DNA of 64,000 bases from VRUE01 sp963822295 (GTDB taxonomy: Bacteria > Actinomycetota > Thermoleophilia > Solirubrobacterales > 70-9). Positions within the stretch are counted from its first letter, which is position 1, and each line of letters starts with the position of its first letter. The translations under genes were made by a program, and so were the position numbers. The stretch is taken from contig CAWGHD010000002.1 in the NCBI GenBank assembly GCA_963822295.1, forward strand, positions 434,001 through 498,000. Direction: 5' to 3'. The notes beneath the pieces are model-generated. The model saw only the letters and a list, made by a program, of their open reading frames with translations, did no database searches and was not told the DNA's origin. Shown piece after piece: positions 32,088 through 39,478 of this stretch.

Positions 32088-32360
32088 CTAGGCCTGGTCC
32101 TGGAACAGCTCGCCGGCGCGGATCCGCGCCGCCATGTCCTTGGATTCGGCGCGGTAGGCGCTGCCGTCCTCGAACTCGATCGTCGGGTATTTGCGCTGGC
32201 CGGAGAGCTGCTCGAGCTCATCGCGCTTGCCGGGGCGCAGGGGCCCGTGGACGACCTCGTACTCGATCCCCTGCTCGTCGAGCGCCTTCTCGACCTTCCA
32301 GCAGGGATGGGCATCCATCTTGAAGAACTGCAGGCTGCACCGGTGGAGCTTGACGGCCAT
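32088..32360 (-). CDS. Glutaredoxin/GST N-terminal-like protein
   Basis: A 90-residue thioredoxin-fold protein: KLHRCSLQFFKMDAHPCWKVEKALDEQG, cis-Pro region KYPTIEFEDGSAYRAESKDMA. The active site reads HPCWKV, a single Cys where glutaredoxins have CPYC, so it would be monothiol or a GST-type domain. Residue count fits a stand-alone glutaredoxin. It converges on the flavoprotein gene (12 bp apart). Partner and substrate are unknown. Confidence 0.75.
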   Translation of the reverse strand: MAVKLHRCSLQFFKMDAHPCWKVEKALDEQGIEYEVVHGPLRPGKRDELEQLSGQRKYPTIEFEDGSAYRAESKDMAARIRAGELFQDQA

Positions 32361-32404
32361 CGGAGAAACATAACCTCATTCGGGATCGGGGCGCAACCTC
32401 GGCG

Positions 32405-32698
32405 CTAGCCGTGCCGCAGCAGACGCGTCACGGCGCCCATCAGCTCGGTCGTGCGCTCCTCCTGGCGGCCCGGGTCGCCGCCGATCACGCAGTGCTGCGC
32501 GTGCTCCTCGAGCAGGCCGAGGGCGACCTTGTCGAGGGCCGCCTCGATCGCCGTTATCTGGGTGACGACGTCGATGCAGTAGCGCTCCTCCTCGACCATC
32601 CGTCCGACGCCGCGGACCTGGCCCTCGATGCGGCGCAGCCGCTTCAGCACGGCCTCCTTCTCGCCGGAGTAGGCGGGGGGTGGGGTTGGTGGGCTCAT
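32405..32698 (-). CDS. csoR: CsoR/RcnR-family metal-sensing repressor
   Basis: A 97-residue all-helical repressor: EAVLKRLRRIEGQVRGVGRMVEEERYCIDVVTQI...LGLLEEHAQHCVIGG. The ligand set Cys (YCIDV), His and Cys (HAQHCV) matches the Cu(I)-sensing CsoR pattern. On metal binding such repressors leave their GC-rich operator. ATG 32698 overlaps the stop of the DUF4396 gene upstream (ATGA), so both are one operon. A matching palindrome lies in front of that operon at 33351-33367. Formaldehyde-sensing (FrmR) relatives are a less likely alternative. Confidence 0.85.
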   Translation of the reverse strand: MSPPTPPPAYSGEKEAVLKRLRRIEGQVRGVGRMVEEERYCIDVVTQITAIEAALDKVALGLLEEHAQHCVIGGDPGRQEERTTELMGAVTRLLRHG

Positions 32699-33336
32699 CG
32701 CCGCTCCATCGCCTGCCCGGCGTCGTGGCCGTGGGGCTCGTCGTCGCCGCCGACCACCTCCGCGATCAGGACGGCGCTGCCGAAGGCGAAGGCGACGGCG
32801 GCCGCGATCGCGACGGCGCGGACCGGGGGGCCGCCGTGGATGCCGGTCTCGTGGACGACCGCGTGCCCCCTGCCCCTGGCGATCAGGTAACGGTTGACGG
32901 GCACGGCGACGGCGCCGGCGATGACGAGGGCGAAGGAGAGGCTGCCCCAGAAGAGGAGGCTGTCGAGGCCGGCCTCCATCGCCCCCGGGACCGCGACCAT
33001 GATCAGGTTGTCGACGATCTCCATCGTCGCGATGCTGAGCGTGTCGGAGGCCAGCGCGATCGGGATCACGGCGCCGATCGCGAACCCGGCGCGCAGCAGC
33101 GGCAGGCTGGTCAGGGCGTAGCCGAAGAGGAATGCGAGGGCGACGGCCAGGGCGATCGTCCCCAGGTCGGAGAAGCCGAGCGCGGTCCCGATCGCCATTC
33201 CGGCGACCTCGCCGATCGCGCACCCGGTCAGGCAGTGGAGGGTGGCCGCGATCGCGACGCCGGTCAGCGCCGAGCCCTCGGTCGGCATCTCGTGGTGATG
33301 GTGATCGTGGTCGTGGGGCTGCGCAGTGGAGTCCAT
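32695..33336 (-). CDS. DUF4396 membrane protein (probable copper-related)
   Basis: A 213-residue protein with a His-rich N-terminus (HDHDHHHHEMP), five to six membrane helices, and the DUF4396 signature LHCLTGCAIGEVAGMAIG. A further His-rich tail reads EPHGHDAG. His clusters plus the paired Cys in a membrane helix suggest metal binding or transport. Together with the coupled csoR gene and the CsoR-like operator just upstream, copper handling is the likely role (inference from context). ATG 33336 is 14 bp from the operator. Confidence 0.75.
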   Translation of the reverse strand: MDSTAQPHDHDHHHHEMPTEGSALTGVAIAATLHCLTGCAIGEVAGMAIGTALGFSDLGTIALAVALAFLFGYALTSLPLLRAGFAIGAVIPIALASDTLSIATMEIVDNLIMVAVPGAMEAGLDSLLFWGSLSFALVIAGAVAVPVNRYLIARGRGHAVVHETGIHGGPPVRAVAIAAAVAFAFGSAVLIAEVVGGDDEPHGHDAGQAMERR

Positions 33337-33350
33337 CGGGATAGGCTACT

Positions 33351-33367
33351 ATACCCCCCGTGGGTAT
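33351..33367. promoter_or_regulatory. CsoR-type operator
   Basis: The inverted repeat ATACCC-CCCGT-GGGTAT lies between the divergent DUF4396-csoR operon and the methyltransferase gene. Pseudo-palindromes with TACCCC/GGGGTA are the known CsoR targets. The right half overlaps the GTG of the methyltransferase. Confidence 0.65.
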
Positions 33368-34037
33368 CAAGGAGCCCGAGCCGAACACCGCCGAGCCCGC
33401 CTACATACCGGCCGCCCGCTGGCGCGTCTTCACCCGCGTCTACGACCCCGTCCTCGCGCTGACCCTGCGCGAGAAGCGCTTCCGGGGACTGATGCGGGAG
33501 CGGGTCGGCGCCGACCTCCCCGACGGCGGGCTGGCCGTCGACGTCGGCTGCGGCACCGGGACCTTCGCGATCTCCCTCGCCGCCGAGCGCCCCGACGCCC
33601 GCGTCGCCGGGGTGGACGGCGACGCGGAGATCCTCGAGCTCGCCAGGGGCAAGTCCGGCTCGGATGCCGTCGAGTGGCACGAGGGCCTCGCCCAGGAGCT
33701 GCCCCTGCCCGACGGCACGGCGGACGTCGTGACCACGTCCCTCGTCTTCCACCACCTGCTTCCCGACGGCAAGCGCGAGGCGCTCGCCGAGATCAGGCGC
33801 ATCCTTCGTGACGGCGGCCGGCTCCACGTCGCCGACTGGGGCAGGCCGCATGACCCGCTGCTCAGCGGGCTCTTCTTCGTCGCCCAGGCGATCGACGGCT
33901 TCGACCGCACGCGGGATCACCGCGCCGGCCGCCTGCCCGAGTTCTTCGCCGAGGCCGGCTTCGACTCGATCGAGCGCTACGGGCGCCTGCGGACGGCGTT
34001 CGGCAGCCTCGACCTCTGGACCGCGAGGAGCTCATGA
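33360..34037 (+). CDS. Class I SAM-dependent methyltransferase
   Basis: A 225-residue UbiE/Methyltransf_11-like enzyme. Motif I is VDVGCGTGTFAISLA, the acidic ribose-binding residue sits in VAGVDGDAEIL, and the post-II/III blocks are VTTSLVFHHLLPDG and LRDGGRLHVADWGRP. The GTG start lies within the CsoR-like palindrome, so the message may be leaderless and directly repressed by CsoR. It is coupled (ATGA) to a second, membrane methyltransferase. Substrate unknown; a lipid or metal(loid) is possible. Confidence 0.85.
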   Translation: MGIKEPEPNTAEPAYIPAARWRVFTRVYDPVLALTLREKRFRGLMRERVGADLPDGGLAVDVGCGTGTFAISLAAERPDARVAGVDGDAEILELARGKSGSDAVEWHEGLAQELPLPDGTADVVTTSLVFHHLLPDGKREALAEIRRILRDGGRLHVADWGRPHDPLLSGLFFVAQAIDGFDRTRDHRAGRLPEFFAEAGFDSIERYGRLRTAFGSLDLWTARSS

Positions 34038-34651
34038 ACATGGCGATCGTCGCGCTCGCCCTCTACGGGCTCTACCTGGCGGTCACCTTCGGCCTGCGGA
34101 CACTGATCCAGGTCCGCCGCACCGGCTCGACCGGGTTCCACGGGCTCGGCGGCCGCCCGGGCTCGGCCGAGTGGGTCGCGGGGGTCGGCTTCACGCTCGC
34201 GCTCCTCGTCGGCGCCGCGGCCCCGGTGCTCGCCCTGCTGGACGTGGTCGAGCCGATCGGCGCCCTCGACACCAGCGGCCTTCACGTCGTCGGGCTGGCG
34301 CTCGCCCTGCTCGGGATCGCGACGACCTTCTACGCCCAGGTCGCGATGGGGCGGAGCTGGCGGATCGGGGTCGACCCGCGGGAGCGGACCGAGCTCGTCA
34401 CCTCGGGCCCCTTCGCCCTCGTCCGCAACCCGATCTTCGCGGCGATGCTGCCGACGGGGCTCGGCCTGACGCTGCTTGTGCCGAGCTGGGTGGCGATCGC
34501 CGGGCTTGCCGGGCTCGCCCTCGCGCTCGAGCTTCAGGTCAGGGTCATCGAGGAGCCCCATCTGCTGCGCGCCCACGGCGACGCCTACGCCGAGTACGCC
34601 TCGCGCGTCGGGCGCTTCCTGCCCGGGGTCGGGCGCATCCGGCAGACCTGA
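34034..34651 (+). CDS. Isoprenylcysteine carboxyl methyltransferase (ICMT) family membrane protein
   Basis: A 205-residue membrane methyltransferase with four to five helices. The C-terminal SAM-binding segment is typical: SWRIGVDPRERTELVTSGPFALVRNPIFAAML, then RVIEEPHLLRAHGDAYAEYASRVGRFLP. Bacterial members methylate membrane lipids or small molecules. It is translationally coupled to the soluble methyltransferase and lies downstream of the CsoR operator. Confidence 0.8.
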   Translation: MNMAIVALALYGLYLAVTFGLRTLIQVRRTGSTGFHGLGGRPGSAEWVAGVGFTLALLVGAAAPVLALLDVVEPIGALDTSGLHVVGLALALLGIATTFYAQVAMGRSWRIGVDPRERTELVTSGPFALVRNPIFAAMLPTGLGLTLLVPSWVAIAGLAGLALALELQVRVIEEPHLLRAHGDAYAEYASRVGRFLPGVGRIRQT

Positions 34652-34677
34652 GCTGACCGTCGGGCTCTCAGCCCGTC

Positions 34678-34971
34678 CTAGTCCTCGGTCTCCGTCGACT
34701 CGATCTCATCCGCCTCGCCGTGGGTGGAGGGGTCCATCTCGGCCTCCGGCGCCGAGCGGTCGCTGAGCGGTTCGACGGCCGGGTCGCCGTGGCTGGCCTG
34801 CTCCACGAGCAGCTCCTCGGCTTCCTCGAAGCCCTCGGACACGCCGCCGCCGGCCTCAGCCGTGGCGCGCTCCGCCTCGTCCTTGCCCTCCATCCCGCTG
34901 CGGCCGCCGATCCGCGCGGCTTCGGCGGCGGCGAGCTCCTCCTCTGTGCGGACCACCTTGTCGTCGTCCAT
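34678..34971 (-). CDS. Small acidic, probably disordered protein
   Basis: A 97-residue, strongly acidic protein (MDDDKVVRTEEELAAAEAAR..., ending IESTETED) without hydrophobic core. The N-terminal VVRTEEEL-helix and a GGRSGMEGKDEA segment suggest a stress protein of the kind often found in this group. A SigB-like promoter lies about 40 bp upstream, and GAAGGGAG precedes the ATG. Function unknown. Confidence 0.6.
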   Translation of the reverse strand: MDDDKVVRTEEELAAAEAARIGGRSGMEGKDEAERATAEAGGGVSEGFEEAEELLVEQASHGDPAVEPLSDRSAPEAEMDPSTHGEADEIESTETED

Positions 34972-35010
34972 GCCGGCTCCCTTCGTCCTTCACCTGTCGG
35001 TGGGCGACAG

Positions 35011-35037
35011 CTACCCGGTGCGCGGCATCGGAACACC
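35011..35037 (-). promoter_or_regulatory. SigB/SigF-like promoter, leftward
   Basis: On the minus strand GGTGTT, 15 bp, GGGTAG. The -10 context CACCGGGTAGCTG matches the promoter at 6419-6444 exactly. It is well placed for the acidic small protein. Confidence 0.5.
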
Positions 35038-35068
35038 CCGGTTAGCTCCGCCGCCCCGGGGGTAGGTC

Positions 35069-35293
35069 GTGGGCGTGGGAGAAACGCCGACCAAGATCAC
35101 GCCCTACCGCAACGGGCCCTATCTGGTGCGTGGCCCGTTCGTGATGGTCGACCAGGACGGCAACGAGATCGAGATCAGGCGGCGGGTCGTGGCCCTCTGT
35201 CGCTGCGGCCGCTCGCAGATCCGACCCTTCTGCGACGGGACCCACAAGGCGATCGGCTTCCAGGCCGAGAGCGCCTCAGAGCGGCCGGCGTAG
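35069..35293 (+). CDS. CDGSH iron-sulfur protein
   Basis: A 74-residue protein with GTG start. The [2Fe-2S] motif is complete: CRCGRSQIRPFCDGTH (three Cys, one His), preceded by the strand GPYLVRGPFVMVDQDGNEI. Such small proteins transfer electrons or clusters. It overlaps the 3' end of the convergent gene by 18 bp. Confidence 0.9.
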   Translation: MGVGETPTKITPYRNGPYLVRGPFVMVDQDGNEIEIRRRVVALCRCGRSQIRPFCDGTHKAIGFQAESASERPA

Positions 35294-36289
35294 CGAGGTC
35301 TCGCCCGCCTCCCAGGCCTCGAGCACCGGCCGGGCGGAGCGGTCGTCGAGGTGAAGGAGGACGCGGGCGCCGAAGATGATGTCGCCGGCCAGCTCGGGCT
35401 CCTGCCTGGCGAGTCCTCCGGCGAGGTCGTGGGCGGCGATGTTCTCGTGCACGGCGTCGGCCTCGACGTGCTCGTCGAAGAAGTCGGTCGCCTCGGCCCC
35501 GAGCCCGAGGCGCCTGAGGGCGTTGGCGTAGCGGCGGCTCGGCTGCGCCGAGGTCATCTCGAACATCGCCAGGTGGCCGACGATCGCGCCACGGCGGCTG
35601 GCGCGAAGGCCGAGGGCGGACATCGCGTTGACCGTCGCCAGGCTCGTCCCGGGAATGCGGTCGAGATAGGCGTTCTCACCGTCCTCGAGGCCGAGCGCCC
35701 GCATCGCCTTGGCGAAGAGCGCCGAGTGGATCCGCTCGGGCCTGCCGCCGCCGTACTCGTCGTTCTGGATCTCGAGCAGGGCCGTCTTCGCCCCGCCCGT
35801 GAGGCGGGGGATCGCCCAGCTGTGAGGGTCGGCCTCCTTGAGCTGGTAGGGCGAGCGGTGGACGAGCAGCTCGCGCAGCTGATCGATCTCGGCCTCGGTC
35901 TCGACGTAACGGGACAGCGAGACCCCCTTGTCCTCGGCCTCGAGCGCGAAGAGTCGCTCGGCGACGGTCTCGGGATCGACCGGGCCGGCGGGGACGATCT
36001 CCGCCTCCAGCGCCTCGAGGAAGGCTTGCTCGAGCAGGATGCGCACCCCGAGCAGGGTCGGGCTCCACTCGTAGGCGGGGTCGACGCCGGGGAACGAGCG
36101 GTAGTGGAGCTCGAAGCAGAGGTAGAGCGCCAGCTGGAGGTCGTCGTCGGAGATCGGGTCCTCGACCCTCGCCATCAGGCTGGCGACGTTCTCGGCCGGC
36201 CCCGGGGAGACGAGGGCCGATGCCCCGGCGGGGGACGAGAGCAGGTCCGACACCTGCTGGGACAGCGGGCCCGCCGACGGCAGGCTCAC
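35276..36289 (-). CDS. Iron-containing redox enzyme (heme-oxygenase-like fold)
   Basis: A 337-residue all-helical protein of the Haem_oxygenas_2-like / iron-containing redox enzyme type. Likely metal ligands are in CFELHYRSF (Glu, His), LLEIQNDEYGGG, IVGHLAMFEMTS and DEHVEADAVHENIA, the pattern seen in HDO-type di-iron oxidases. GTG 36289 overlaps the TGA of the preceding gene (GTGA), so both are co-translated. The reading frame is also open further upstream, but that part is antisense-free overlap with the DUF892 gene in another frame and is not used. Substrate unknown. Confidence 0.8.
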   Translation of the reverse strand: MSLPSAGPLSQQVSDLLSSPAGASALVSPGPAENVASLMARVEDPISDDDLQLALYLCFELHYRSFPGVDPAYEWSPTLLGVRILLEQAFLEALEAEIVPAGPVDPETVAERLFALEAEDKGVSLSRYVETEAEIDQLRELLVHRSPYQLKEADPHSWAIPRLTGGAKTALLEIQNDEYGGGRPERIHSALFAKAMRALGLEDGENAYLDRIPGTSLATVNAMSALGLRASRRGAIVGHLAMFEMTSAQPSRRYANALRRLGLGAEATDFFDEHVEADAVHENIAAHDLAGGLARQEPELAGDIIFGARVLLHLDDRSARPVLEAWEAGETSLRRPL

Positions 36290-36912
36290 CTGCTCCGGGC
36301 CGGCGCTTTCCTTCGAGCACGTTTCGCTTTCGGTTTGGCTTTGGCTTGGGCCTTCGCTTTCGGTTTGCTCCTCCTGCGCGAGGGAGCGCTCCCGTTGCGC
36401 TGGGATCGCGGCACTTCCTCGGCGACGACGGCACCCGTCAGCGACTTGATCTGGCCCTCGAGGAACTTCGCCATCCGCTCCTCCTCGCGGCGAATCGCCC
36501 GCGCGACCTTCGCCGTCTCGCGATCGCCGACCTTTTCGGCGAGCGTCTCGATCGCCAGGTAGGTGGCGATCTCCTCGTGCTCGTTGAAGTACTCGGTCTT
36601 GGCGTTCTTCAGCATCTTCTCCTGCTCGCCGCTGCCGCGGACGACGTGCAGCGGGCCCTTTGCCGCGGCCATCGCCTTGCCGACGGCCGTCTGGACCTTC
36701 TGGGCGCCGCCGCCGAGCTGCTTGATGCGGCGCTCCAGTTGCTTCGCGTGGCTCTTGGTCTCGCGCAGGTGCTGCTGGAGCCGTTTCTTGTAGGGAGCCT
36801 TGGTCGTCATCGCGATGTGCGCCTGCAGCGCCGTCTCCAGCTCGCGCTCCTTCCCGTAGGCCTCGCCCAGGTACTGCACCAGCTTCGCGTCGCGCTCGTT
36901 CAGGTCCGCCAT
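36286..36912 (-). CDS. DUF892 (YciE/YciF-like) ferritin-fold stress protein
   Basis: A protein of about 208 residues. ATG 36912 has GGAAGGAG eight bases upstream; GTG 36921 is possible. Residues 1-160 are the DUF892 four-helix bundle with di-iron ligand candidates (GEAYGKERELETAL, HLRETKSHAKQLERR, YFNEHEEIATY, IRREEERMAKFLE). The C-terminal 45 residues are Lys/Arg/Ala-rich (KPKAKAQAKAKPKAKRARRK), like histone or DNA-binding tails, suggesting DNA protection as in Dps-type proteins. It is the first gene of a two-gene unit with the redox enzyme. Confidence 0.8.
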   Translation of the reverse strand: MADLNERDAKLVQYLGEAYGKERELETALQAHIAMTTKAPYKKRLQQHLRETKSHAKQLERRIKQLGGGAQKVQTAVGKAMAAAKGPLHVVRGSGEQEKMLKNAKTEYFNEHEEIATYLAIETLAEKVGDRETAKVARAIRREEERMAKFLEGQIKSLTGAVVAEEVPRSQRNGSAPSRRRSKPKAKAQAKAKPKAKRARRKAPARSR

Positions 36913-37009
36913 CACGCTCACTCCTTCCGGTTGGTTGGCATTGGTGTACCCGGGTTCGGACTACTTGCACATCGGTCTCCTGGGAAACGGCTGGGCGATT
37001 TGCTTCAAT

Positions 37010-37085
37010 CGGATCACCAGAGAAAGGAGGTGGTCCTAACTTGATTCACATGCTGCAGGGGACACTGGAGGTGCAGGGCCGCTAG
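37010..37085 (+). promoter_or_regulatory. Leader with near-perfect Shine-Dalgarno in a hairpin
   Basis: AGAAAGGAGGTGGTCC at 37021-37036 is complementary to the 3' end of 16S rRNA at 15 of 16 positions. GGATCACC just before it (37011-37018) can pair with GGTGGTCC, placing the Shine-Dalgarno half in a stem. The 356 bp between the flanking genes otherwise hold only the mini-ORF below and a terminator. Confidence 0.5.
37041..37085 (+). CDS. 14-codon mini-ORF behind the strong ribosome site
   Basis: TTG 37041 (or ATG 37050) opens the frame MIHMLQGTLEVQGR and stops at 37085. It would be trivial by length, but it sits at correct distance behind an exceptionally good ribosome-binding site and ahead of an isolated terminator at 37203-37233. 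It could be a leader peptide, a micro-protein or a ribosome-binding decoy RNA. No homolog family is recalled with certainty. Confidence 0.35.
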   Translation: MIHMLQGTLEVQGR

Positions 37086-37202
37086 GCGCCGCACTGTTTC
37101 GGCCGCCCGCGGAATCCAACCCGGGCACCGGCGAGCGAAGGAAGGCCGGGCGTTGTCCCACCCGGCCGCTGTTTCCGAGTTCGTTCCGAGCACCTGAATG
37201 AG

Positions 37203-37233
37203 AACGGCGCCCGCCCATCCGGCGGGCGCCGTT
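37203..37233 (+). terminator. Strong hairpin terminator
   Basis: A perfect 13-bp stem AACGGCGCCCGCC/GGCGGGCGCCGTT with a 5-nt loop, followed by TCGTTGG. It closes the short transcript that contains the mini-ORF. Confidence 0.8.
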
Positions 37234-37268
37234 TCGTTGGTGGTCGCTCCCCGTGCGATCATCGAGCG

Positions 37269-37910
37269 ATGAGACGCCGCTGGATGCTCGCCGTGATCGT
37301 CGCCGCGCTCGCGCTGGCGCTGCCCACCGCCGCCTCGGCGAGCGTCGGCAGCGGCACCGGCAAGTACGGATACAGCGCCGTCCCGGAAGGGTTTTGCCAA
37401 TACGGCTGGATCCAGCAGGGCGGCCTCCTGCAGCTGACCGCCGGGCCTCCCGTGATCCAGGGCGCGAACCTGAGGCGGAGGAAGCGGAACGAGTGGACGA
37501 TGGTCCGCTACCTCGTCACCCTCGTGGACCTCGCCGGCACCCAGCTCAACGCCACCGGTTGGAGCAACTGGCAATGGGTGCGGGAGCGCTCAACCGTGAC
37601 CTGGCCTGGAAGCAACTGGTTCCAGGCGGACTGGCGCGGCTTCTACCGCCTCGGCTACTTCGTCGAGTGGGCGACGGCGAAGCGGCGGGTCGGGACCTAC
37701 TACCACCTGGTGGACACCTACAAGTACGAGGACCAGTACGGCGCCGGGCCATACGGGCCGCTGTCGAGCTGCGGGGCGATCACCGCCGAATGCTCGGCCG
37801 TGCGGCCGTGTGCGCGCGAGCTCAGCGGGGGTTGGTCCGGCCCCGCGGCCGGCGGAGGCCGAGCCGTCAATTTGCCCCCGTGGAGACGGTCAACTGACGG
37901 CTCGACCTGA
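37269..37910 (+). CDS. Secreted protein of unknown function
   Basis: A 213-residue protein with a signal peptide (VIVAALALALPTAASASVG). The mature part is Trp/Tyr-rich (FCQYGWIQQGGLLQL, GWSNWQWVRERS, YKYEDQYG) with Cys near the end (SSCGAITAECSAVRPC), probably a beta-rich extracellular domain. The last ~30 residues are low complexity and overlap the start of the next gene. No family recognised. Confidence 0.6.
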   Translation: MRRRWMLAVIVAALALALPTAASASVGSGTGKYGYSAVPEGFCQYGWIQQGGLLQLTAGPPVIQGANLRRRKRNEWTMVRYLVTLVDLAGTQLNATGWSNWQWVRERSTVTWPGSNWFQADWRGFYRLGYFVEWATAKRRVGTYYHLVDTYKYEDQYGAGPYGPLSSCGAITAECSAVRPCARELSGGWSGPAAGGGRAVNLPPWRRSTDGST

Positions 37911-38802
37911 GCCATTCCCACATGAGACGAGCGAGGCGCGGGTCGTCGAGGTGGGCTTCGACTCGGGCGGGGAGCGTTGCGCCGGCTGGCTCCACCTGCC
38001 ACGGGGCGAGGGCCCCCATCCCTGCGTGGTGATGCTGCACTCGACCGCCGGCCTGCGCCAGATGAGCTGTTACGCCGGCCGGGGAAAGGTCTTCGCCGGA
38101 GCAGGCATGGCGACGTTGAACTTCGAGTGCCGCGGCTTCGGCGATAGCGGCGGCGAGCCGCGCCTGCTCTTCGATGTCAGGCGCCAGGCCGAGGACCTCG
38201 AGGCGGCGATCGCCTTCGCCCGCGGCCGCTCCGAGCTCGATGCGGCCCGCGTAGCGCTCTGGGCCGGGTCGGCGAGCTGTGCGCTGGTGCTCGACTCGGC
38301 GGCGCGGGACAACGGCGTCTCCGCCGTGGTCTGTCTGACCCCGTTCGTGCCAGGCCGCGAGACCCAACGCTCGGCCGGCACGCCGATCGCCCGCCTCGCC
38401 CGCACCGCGCTCGCGGACCGGGTGAGGATGGCGCTGGGCCGCGAACCGCGCGGGGTGGCGATCGGGGGCGAGCCGGGGGAGACGGCGATCCTCGTTCGCG
38501 AGCACGCCGCCGCCCGCGAGCGCGCGATGGTTCCCGAGGGGGTTCCCTGGGAGAACCGCGTCGTCCTGCGGCCCCGCATTCGCACGCCCCATCCGCTCAG
38601 GGTCGCGCCGCGGGTCTCGGCCCCGGTCCTCGTCGTCGCCGGAGAGGAGGACGTGCTCTGTCCCGCGGGCCCGGCCGCCGAGCTCGCCCAGCGCGCCCCG
38701 GCCGGCCGCATCGAGCTGCTCCCTCACGGCCATTTCGATCTCTACGACGGCGTCGCGGCCTCGCTCGAGGCGGAGTTCCTGGGCCGCGCCCTCGCCGCCT
38801 AG
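37894..38802 (+). CDS. Alpha/beta hydrolase-fold protein
   Basis: A hydrolase of about 302 residues: strand EVGFDSGGERCAGWLHLPRG, oxyanion VVMLHSTAG, then ECRGFGDSGG, nucleophile region LWAGSASCALVLDSAA, acid VVAGEEDVLCP and His in LPHGHFDLYDGV. The nucleophile elbow GSASC deviates from GxSxG. CTG 37894 is proposed as start: GGAG lies 8 bp upstream and the fold begins just after it. GTG 37810 would add 28 residues inside the preceding gene. Substrate unknown. Confidence 0.7.
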   Translation: MTARPEPFPHETSEARVVEVGFDSGGERCAGWLHLPRGEGPHPCVVMLHSTAGLRQMSCYAGRGKVFAGAGMATLNFECRGFGDSGGEPRLLFDVRRQAEDLEAAIAFARGRSELDAARVALWAGSASCALVLDSAARDNGVSAVVCLTPFVPGRETQRSAGTPIARLARTALADRVRMALGREPRGVAIGGEPGETAILVREHAAARERAMVPEGVPWENRVVLRPRIRTPHPLRVAPRVSAPVLVVAGEEDVLCPAGPAAELAQRAPAGRIELLPHGHFDLYDGVAASLEAEFLGRALAA

Positions 38803-39074
38803 CCGTCGCCGAGAAGCTCGTCGAAGCGCAGCGCCGCGCGGGTGGGGAAGGCGAAGTCCCCGTTGCGGTGGAGGAGACCCGTGCGGACGAGGTCGCGGAT
38901 CGCCCGCGCGATCGCATCGCGCTCCGCGAACTCCTCGGGATCTGCGGCGAGGTCCACGATCAGCTCCTCGACCGTGACCTGGGTGGGATGGAGTAGCAGG
39001 AGCTCGCGCAGGACCGCCGCCTCGACCCCGGCGTCGTCCGCGGCGGTCACCCGGCTGTCGTCGATCTCGCTCAC
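38799..39074 (-). CDS. Small winged-helix-like protein
   Basis: A 91-residue protein, GTG start. The layout AAVLRELLLLHPTQVTVEELIVDLA, then IARAIRDLVRTGLLHRNGDFAFPTRAALRFDELL resembles a winged helix with recognition helix and wing. It follows the ArsR-type regulator gene by 25 bp on the same strand and may act with it, as an accessory regulator. Function is inferred only from the secondary-structure pattern. Confidence 0.6.
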   Translation of the reverse strand: MSEIDDSRVTAADDAGVEAAVLRELLLLHPTQVTVEELIVDLAADPEEFAERDAIARAIRDLVRTGLLHRNGDFAFPTRAALRFDELLGDG

Positions 39075-39099
39075 GGCCTGACCCGGTTCAGGCCCCCCA

Positions 39100-39429
39100 T
39101 CAGCGGATCTCTTCCCCCTGTGGGCCGCCGTCCGGTTCGGCCGGCTCGTCGAGCGCGAGGACGGCCCGGGCCCAGTCGGCCTCGATCGACATCCCGTAGA
39201 AGTGCTGCGTCGAGCCACGCACCGGCCTCGTGTCCACGAGCGTGATCACCCCCGCGTCGGCCAGGACCCTGAAGTGGTAGCTGACGTTGCTGAGCGAGTC
39301 CTCGACGCACTCGGACAGCTCGCGCGGGCTGATCGGCGGCCCGCCGTCCATCTCCCGCAGGATCCGCCGCCGCATCGGGTGCCCGAGCGCGACGAAGAGG
39401 TTCTGGGTGGAGCTGGCAGTTGCCGCCAT
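39100..39429 (-). CDS. ArsR-family-like winged-helix regulator
   Basis: A 109-residue DNA-binding protein: LFVALGHPMRRRILREMDGGPPISPRELSECVEDSLSNVSYHFRVLADAGVITLVDTR, the HTH_20/ArsR fold, with SNVSYHFRVLADAG as recognition helix. No Cys metal site is visible, so the signal is unknown. ATG 39429. A palindromic AAACGTTT lies ~25 bp upstream and may be its own operator. Co-oriented with the small winged-helix gene downstream. Confidence 0.8.
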   Translation of the reverse strand: MAATASSTQNLFVALGHPMRRRILREMDGGPPISPRELSECVEDSLSNVSYHFRVLADAGVITLVDTRPVRGSTQHFYGMSIEADWARAVLALDEPAEPDGGPQGEEIR

Positions 39430-39478
39430 GCGAGGCGGCAATATAGTGCAAACGAAACGTTTTGTCTGCGCGCCTGGG

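Noticed and set aside
35276..36970. Single 564-codon frame joining the redox enzyme to upstream sequence
   Set aside because: The upstream part is an alternative frame of the DUF892 gene. The GTG overlapping the DUF892 stop is the natural start.
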